Shown: positions 60,224-64,000 of the stretch, one piece after another | Position numbering within the stretch: position 1 is the first letter of the stretch | Layout of the letters: each line of letters opens with the position of its first letter | Assembly (NCBI GenBank): GCA_031546985.1 | Contig: JAVBJN010000019.1 | Location: forward strand, 9,852-73,851 | Origin: JAVBJN01 sp031546985 | Lineage (GTDB): Bacteria; Bacteroidota; Bacteroidia; Chitinophagales; Chitinophagaceae | DNA length: 64,000 nucleotides | Direction of reading: 5' to 3' | Translations under genes and position numbers: made by a program | Notes under the pieces: generated by a model | Databases searched by the model: none | What the model was told of the DNA's origin: nothing | What the model saw: only the letters and a program-made list of their open reading frames with translations

Positions 60224-60640
60224 CTAAGGCTGGTTGTAGTACCGCTGCATGGGTGTGAAATAAAATTCATCCCAACCCTTGTGGTAGCTGTCTGCCGTGC
60301 CTTCCGGCAGGTTCCATTGGCGCAGGTGCAATACGCAACCAGCATCAGTAGGGTCGAGTATAAGCTCCAGCATAGCATCGGTATCGGTTGCCTTAAAATC
60401 GGTTGTGCGCCAGCTTTGCAGAATGCGCCGGCCCTGCTCTACCTCCAGCGTAAGACCGCTGATATAGCCGTTCCAGGTACTGTAAGGACTATCTGCTTTG
60501 GGATGAATATGCGCTTTGCTGCCCGTCATAGCAGTATGGCCTTCGCTGCTCAGCCAGTCGTTAAACAGCCGGTCGGTACTCACCGGAAAGGATTCATGCA
60601 TAATAAGCTTATCCATAAAAGAAGATTTGGGGTGGTTCAT
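60224..60640 (-). CDS. SRPBCC/AHSA1-like small protein
   Basis: A 138-residue cytoplasmic protein. The pattern ESFPVSTDRLFNDWLSSEGHTAMTGSKAHIHPKADSPYSTWNGYISG and the late TPMQRYYNQP follows the AHSA1/activator-of-Hsp90-like START superfamily fold, a beta-sheet wrapped round a long helix forming a ligand cavity. An internal ATG at residue 9 is an alternative start. It may bind small lipids or act as a chaperone cofactor. The gene is alone on the minus strand beside the divergent aminopeptidase gene. Confidence 0.8.
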   Translation of the reverse strand: MNHPKSSFMDKLIMHESFPVSTDRLFNDWLSSEGHTAMTGSKAHIHPKADSPYSTWNGYISGLTLEVEQGRRILQSWRTTDFKATDTDAMLELILDPTDAGCVLHLRQWNLPEGTADSYHKGWDEFYFTPMQRYYNQP

Positions 60641-60841
60641 TCGCGTTAAGCAGAAACCGGCACAACGCTTGGTCGGTTGTTGTCTGCTTAATCGCTGTTT
60701 AGGTAGAATAAATTTAATGAATTTATATAATATGTATAGCGCCGCTTTCGGATGCCGGATTTTACAGGCGTTTTCATTCCTTTCCTGCTAATCCGTATCT
60801 TGCAAGTCATCGTTTAACCCATCAAAACGGATTTTTAGTTT

Positions 60842-61606
60842 ATGTCGATTACCTCCACTGCCGATCTCGAAGGCATGAAAGCCATTAGCAATGCTGTAGG
60901 CATTACCCTCAGAAAGATGCGGGAATATGCCCAACCCGGCATGAGCACCCGCGAACTGGACGAGTACGGCGGGCAATTGCTCAGCGAAATGGGCGCAAAA
61001 TCTGCACCCAAACTCACGTATGGCTTTCCCGGATGGACCTGCATTAGTGTAAACCACGAAATTGCGCACGGCATGCCTTCTGCCAAAACCATATTGCAGG
61101 AAGGCGATTTGGTAAACGTAGATGTATCTGCCGAGCTCAATGGTTACTGGGCCGATAATGGTGGCTCGTTCGTATTGGGCAACGATACCCGTGGCCATCA
61201 GAAACTGGTAGATGCTTCGCGCAATATTCTGCACAAAGCCATTCACAACATCCGCGGTGGGGTTAAAATTGCAGAGATAGGCCGGTTAATCGAAACCGAA
61301 GCCAAACGATCGGGCTTTAGGGTCATTAAAAACCTGGTAGGGCATGGCGTAGGCCGCAGCCTGCACGAAGAGCCTTTGGAAATACCATGTTTTTACGACC
61401 GGTTTAATTTTGGCAAGTTCAGAAAGGACATGGTAGTAGCCGTAGAAACCTTTATCTCTACCCGCAGCAACCACGCGCACGACAAAGGCGATGGCTGGAC
61501 GCTCGTTGCCAAAGACGGTAGTTTTGTGGCGCAGCATGAGCATACCATTCTAATTACCGATGGTGTGCCGGTTATTCTTACCGAAGCCAACGGAATCTGG
61601 GCATAA
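60842..61606 (+). CDS. map: Type I methionine aminopeptidase
   Basis: A 254-residue cytoplasmic metalloprotease removing N-terminal methionine from new proteins. All five metal ligands are in place: Asp94 and Asp105, His168, Glu202 and Glu233, and the substrate-binding histidine is His76 in NHEIAHG. The length is that of a plain type I enzyme without the extra zinc-finger tail. It is not in a ribosomal-protein operon here, so it may be a second copy in the genome rather than the main housekeeping enzyme. A strong terminator follows. Confidence 0.95.
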   Translation: MSITSTADLEGMKAISNAVGITLRKMREYAQPGMSTRELDEYGGQLLSEMGAKSAPKLTYGFPGWTCISVNHEIAHGMPSAKTILQEGDLVNVDVSAELNGYWADNGGSFVLGNDTRGHQKLVDASRNILHKAIHNIRGGVKIAEIGRLIETEAKRSGFRVIKNLVGHGVGRSLHEEPLEIPCFYDRFNFGKFRKDMVVAVETFISTRSNHAHDKGDGWTLVAKDGSFVAQHEHTILITDGVPVILTEANGIWA

Positions 61607-61627
61607 AAAACACTTGAAATTAATACT

Positions 61628-61666
61628 ACGCCTCCTGACATACTGTTGTCACGGAGGCGTTTTTTC
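61628..61666 (+). terminator. Intrinsic terminator of map
   Basis: ACGCCTCC (61628-61635) and GGAGGCGT (61653-61660) pair fully, with TGACA/TGTCA extending the stem inside, and a run of T follows. Confidence 0.9.
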
Positions 61667-61694
61667 TTTGTAGCGTTCATCCAAACAAAAGAAT

Positions 61695-62303
61695 ATGGAA
61701 AAGCTGGATCTAACCAACGTAGCAGCCTATCATTACAAGGCCAAAGCCCAACCCGAAATCGTAACGCTGGGTAAAGGGCAGTTTGTAACCATCACCGGCA
61801 AGGGTGCGCCGGAAGGGGAAGAGTTTACTGCCAAAATTGAAATGCTGTACCCGGTGGCTTACGGCATTAAAAAGCAATGCAAAGATGCCGGAATGGATTT
61901 TGGTGTGCCCAAATTGGAAGGCCTTTGGTGGGTAGAAAGTGAACTGCCGCCATTGGAGGTGCCCCGCGATGAATGGCATTGGAAACTCATGATCCGTATG
62001 CCGGAGTATGCCACAGCTGCACAACACACCAGTGCAGTCGCTGCCGTGCAAAAGAAAAAAGGCAATGCATTGGTGCAGCAGGTTAAGTTTGAATCTATTG
62101 AAGAAGGTACCGCGGTGCAGGTATTGCATACCGGCCCCTATGCTACTGAGCCCGAAACACTGGCCAGGATGTATGCATTTGCCGAGGCCGGCGGGTGGCA
62201 GTTGACTGGCAACCACCACGAAATTTACCTGTCAGATCCCTTTAAAACAGCGCCCGAAAAGCTCCGCACCATCCTGCGCCACCCGGTATTGCCCAAAAAA
62301 TAA
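61695..62303 (+). CDS. GyrI-like small-molecule-binding domain protein
   Basis: A 202-residue cytoplasmic protein of the GyrI-like (SOUL-fold) domain family: MEKLDLTNVAAYHYKAKAQPEIV, GLWWVESELPPLEVPRDEWHWKLMIRMPEY, GTAVQVLHTGPYATEPETLARMYAFAE, then GNHHEIYLSDPFKTAPEKLRTILRHPV. The second half of such proteins binds small hydrophobic molecules. This stand-alone form has no DNA-binding domain, so it is not a direct regulator. The role is not established for this family in Bacteroidota. Its own unit, after the map terminator. Confidence 0.87.
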   Translation: MEKLDLTNVAAYHYKAKAQPEIVTLGKGQFVTITGKGAPEGEEFTAKIEMLYPVAYGIKKQCKDAGMDFGVPKLEGLWWVESELPPLEVPRDEWHWKLMIRMPEYATAAQHTSAVAAVQKKKGNALVQQVKFESIEEGTAVQVLHTGPYATEPETLARMYAFAEAGGWQLTGNHHEIYLSDPFKTAPEKLRTILRHPVLPKK

Positions 62304-62352
62304 TGCAGGCATTGAAAAATGTAATGAAACATAACGCGATTTTTTTTATTTC

Positions 62353-62390
62353 TTAGAGTTCTGTATCTGAATATGGATACACAACTCTAA
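62353..62390. promoter_or_regulatory. 15-bp inverted repeat just before the DUF3667 gene
   Basis: TTAGAGTTCTGTATC (62353-62367) and GATACACAACTCTAA (62376-62390) are complements with one mismatch around an 8-nt loop. The repeat ends 10 nt before the ATG and has no T-run, so it is more likely an operator or an mRNA structure affecting translation than a terminator. Confidence 0.6.
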
Positions 62391-62400
62391 CACCAACCAT

Positions 62401-63399
62401 ATGAGCACGCATCATTTGCGGAAAGATAAAACCTGCCAGAACTGCGGGGCTACGGTAGCAATTCGTTATTGCACTGCCTGCGGGCAGGAGAATATAGAAA
62501 CCCGCCAGTCATTCGGGCACTTGCTGCGCCATTTTGTAGAAGACTTTACGCATTACGATGGCGGCTTCTGGCCCACCATACGGGCATTGGTCTTTAAACC
62601 GGCGCTGCTCACAAAAGAATACCTGGCGGGCAAGCGGGCCACTTTTGTAGCGCCGGTTAAGCTGTATATCTTTATCAGTTTCATCGCTTTTTTCATTCCA
62701 CAATTGTTACCACAGGTGGAATCGGAATCATCAGAAAACACACATGTAGCTTCAGTTGAGAACCTTGCCGATTCTGCAGCCGTGCACCATGCTGCCGGAG
62801 TGGGGTTTGGCAACATGTTTACCATGCGTTATTTCAGCGATTATCCAACAATGGAGGCATATGAGCAAAAGCAGGCCAGCCTGCCCCGGGCAGAGCGCGA
62901 TGATTGGATTACCAGTTGGGTAGAGAAAAAACAGATAGGTCTTGCGCATTATTCCGACCAGGAAGTATCGGAAAAATTTACAGAAGCATTCAGCCACAAT
63001 TTTCCTAAAGCATTATTTGTATACCTGCCCATGTTTGCCTTTGTGATCTGGTTATGGCATGGCAAAAAGCGCTGGTATTACTTTGATCATGCCATTTTCA
63101 CGCTGCATTATTTCTCATTCCTGCTGTTGGGCTTTATGTCGCTGCTCATCCTTTGGTCGCTTGCCCCTATGGTAGGCATTTCGCTCGACACCGATGCCGG
63201 TGCGGTGGTATACGTCCTGCTGGCTATTATCTGGGCCGTGTGGAATGTGTATTACCTGTACCGGGCGCACCGCAAAATGTATGGAGAGCGCCAGCTGGTA
63301 TCGTTTATCAAAAGCAGCTTTATCCTGGGTATCAATATGGTGCTGTTCTTTTTCCTGATGGTTGGATTTTCGGTCTATACAGTACTTACCCTGCACTAA
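62401..63399 (+). CDS. DUF3667 membrane protein with N-terminal zinc ribbon
   Basis: A 332-residue membrane protein. The N-terminus holds a four-cysteine zinc ribbon (Cys12, Cys15, Cys24, Cys27), followed by the DUF3667 region (ETRQSFGHLLRHFVEDFTHYDGG, PTIRALVFKPALLTKEYLAGKR), then about four to five membrane helices with a soluble loop of about 100 residues. The family is widespread in Bacteroidota and uncharacterised. It is separated from the following secreted-protein gene by 55 nt, both on the plus strand. Confidence 0.9.
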   Translation: MSTHHLRKDKTCQNCGATVAIRYCTACGQENIETRQSFGHLLRHFVEDFTHYDGGFWPTIRALVFKPALLTKEYLAGKRATFVAPVKLYIFISFIAFFIPQLLPQVESESSENTHVASVENLADSAAVHHAAGVGFGNMFTMRYFSDYPTMEAYEQKQASLPRAERDDWITSWVEKKQIGLAHYSDQEVSEKFTEAFSHNFPKALFVYLPMFAFVIWLWHGKKRWYYFDHAIFTLHYFSFLLLGFMSLLILWSLAPMVGISLDTDAGAVVYVLLAIIWAVWNVYYLYRAHRKMYGERQLVSFIKSSFILGINMVLFFFLMVGFSVYTVLTLH

Positions 63400-63454
63400 C
63401 GGTGCGCAATAATTCAATTCAAAGGGGCGTTTATTGAGCATAAACTCCTCTATC

Positions 63455-64000
63455 ATGAAAAAGATACTTTTCCTGCTGGCGCTGGCTCCGACCGGTGTTA
63501 TGGCCCAGGCTCCATCGCAAAAGCAAGTAGATGTGAGCGTTGTAGAAAAACTGGCAGGCAGCAAAGCCTCGCTTAAAGAAGCCAGGTCTGCGCTGGGCCA
63601 GGCCACTACAGAAACCATCTCGCCCGATAAGGCTTACCTGGAATACAACACGGGTATGGCAAGGTGGACACTTTTTTTCGGGAAAGAGCAGAAACTCGAA
63701 GAAGTAAGTTACTCATCTGTGCAGCAATATGCCCATATGATGAACTATAAGGACTTGAAAAGCGGTGGCGGCATGAAAAACCGCAGCCAGGTGAGCGACA
63801 AACTGGGTATGCCTACCCGCATCCGGATCAATGGCAACAGGGAAGAATGGTTTTACCTCATTAAAAACGACAAGGAAGAGCAGTCTGTAATGGTAGAGTT
63901 CGACCTGGCTTCCAATGCAGATGTAAAACGGTTTTTATTTAACGGTAAGCACTACGCCCCGGTTATTATAGCACCCGAACAAACCGAAGCGCTTAAAAAA
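63455..64000 (+). CDS. Secreted protein of unknown function (partial, C-terminus outside window)
   Basis: Starts at ATG 63455 and runs open to the last base, 182 residues. Residues 1-18 form a signal peptide (MKKILFLLALAPTGVMAQ). The rest has no recognised domain; the middle is hydrophilic (YLEYNTGMARWTLFFGKEQKLEE) and the end reads as a repeated beta-strand pattern (EEWFYLIKNDKEEQSVMVEF). It follows the DUF3667 gene closely and may be co-transcribed with it. Function unknown. Confidence 0.8.
   Translation, partial: MKKILFLLALAPTGVMAQAPSQKQVDVSVVEKLAGSKASLKEARSALGQATTETISPDKAYLEYNTGMARWTLFFGKEQKLEEVSYSSVQQYAHMMNYKDLKSGGGMKNRSQVSDKLGMPTRIRINGNREEWFYLIKNDKEEQSVMVEFDLASNADVKRFLFNGKHYAPVIIAPEQTEALKK

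Overview
The window looks like a chromosomal segment of a Bacteroidota bacterium, most likely of the Chitinophagaceae. Signs of this are an Oar-like TonB-dependent receptor with an N-terminal carboxypeptidase-regulatory domain, two proteins with C-terminal type IX secretion (T9SS) sorting domains, a propeller/Y_Y_Y-type sensor kinase, DUF3667 and M56/BlaI gene families, and promoters of the Bacteroidota type (TTG, about 20 nt, TAnnTTTG). The taxon is an inference from gene content. I see no rRNA, tRNA, CRISPR array, transposase or phage gene.

Layout. 1-1424 (minus): three tandem paralogous genes for small secreted proteins, the first cut by the window edge. 1861-6764 (plus): an orphan LytTR regulator, a ferredoxin-fused flavin reductase behind a structured leader, and a copper P-type ATPase. 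6928-8084 (minus): DUF5655 and DUF2461 genes. 8270-18184 (plus): BlaI/BlaR1 pair, then a metal-responsive two-component system and a CzcCBA-type RND efflux operon that includes a PII-like DUF190 gene overlapping czcA. 18264-19433 (minus): a secreted protein with a TonB-like C-terminus. 19601-26546 (minus): an apparent phosphoester-scavenging operon of TonB-dependent receptor, glycerophosphodiesterase, calcineurin-type phosphoesterase and nucleotide pyrophosphatase-type enzyme, with a terminator-like hairpin after the receptor gene. 27876-31264: a propeller-type histidine kinase facing a NarL-type response regulator, stop codons five bases apart. 31448-36092 (plus): a MarR repressor and a TolC/EmrA/EmrB-type tripartite pump, with the same 14-base palindromic site in front of both. 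36439-42904 (plus): a di-haem cytochrome c peroxidase, a secreted purple-acid-phosphatase-like enzyme and another T9SS cargo protein. 42906-55884 (minus): an SNF2 helicase, an 8.7-kb gene for a cyclic beta-1,2-glucan synthase-like enzyme and two small unknown genes. 56257-60640 (minus): a calcium-type P-ATPase, an esterase and an SRPBCC protein. 60842-64000 (plus): methionine aminopeptidase, a GyrI-like protein, DUF3667 and a secreted protein cut by the window end.

How it works together. The window combines metal homeostasis (CopA, Czc, Ca-type ATPase), xenobiotic efflux (MarR-Emr), extracellular phosphate release and uptake, and envelope glucan synthesis. Most transcription units end in clear intrinsic terminators. 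Several intergenic regions carry dispersed repeats. I did not find a clearly new multi-gene defence or mobile system. The items I rate highest are the tandem secreted-protein triplet with duplicated hairpin spacers, the PII-like/CzcA overlap, the shared MarR operator with apparently leaderless starts, the modular intergenic repeat family, and the structured leader before the flavin reductase.
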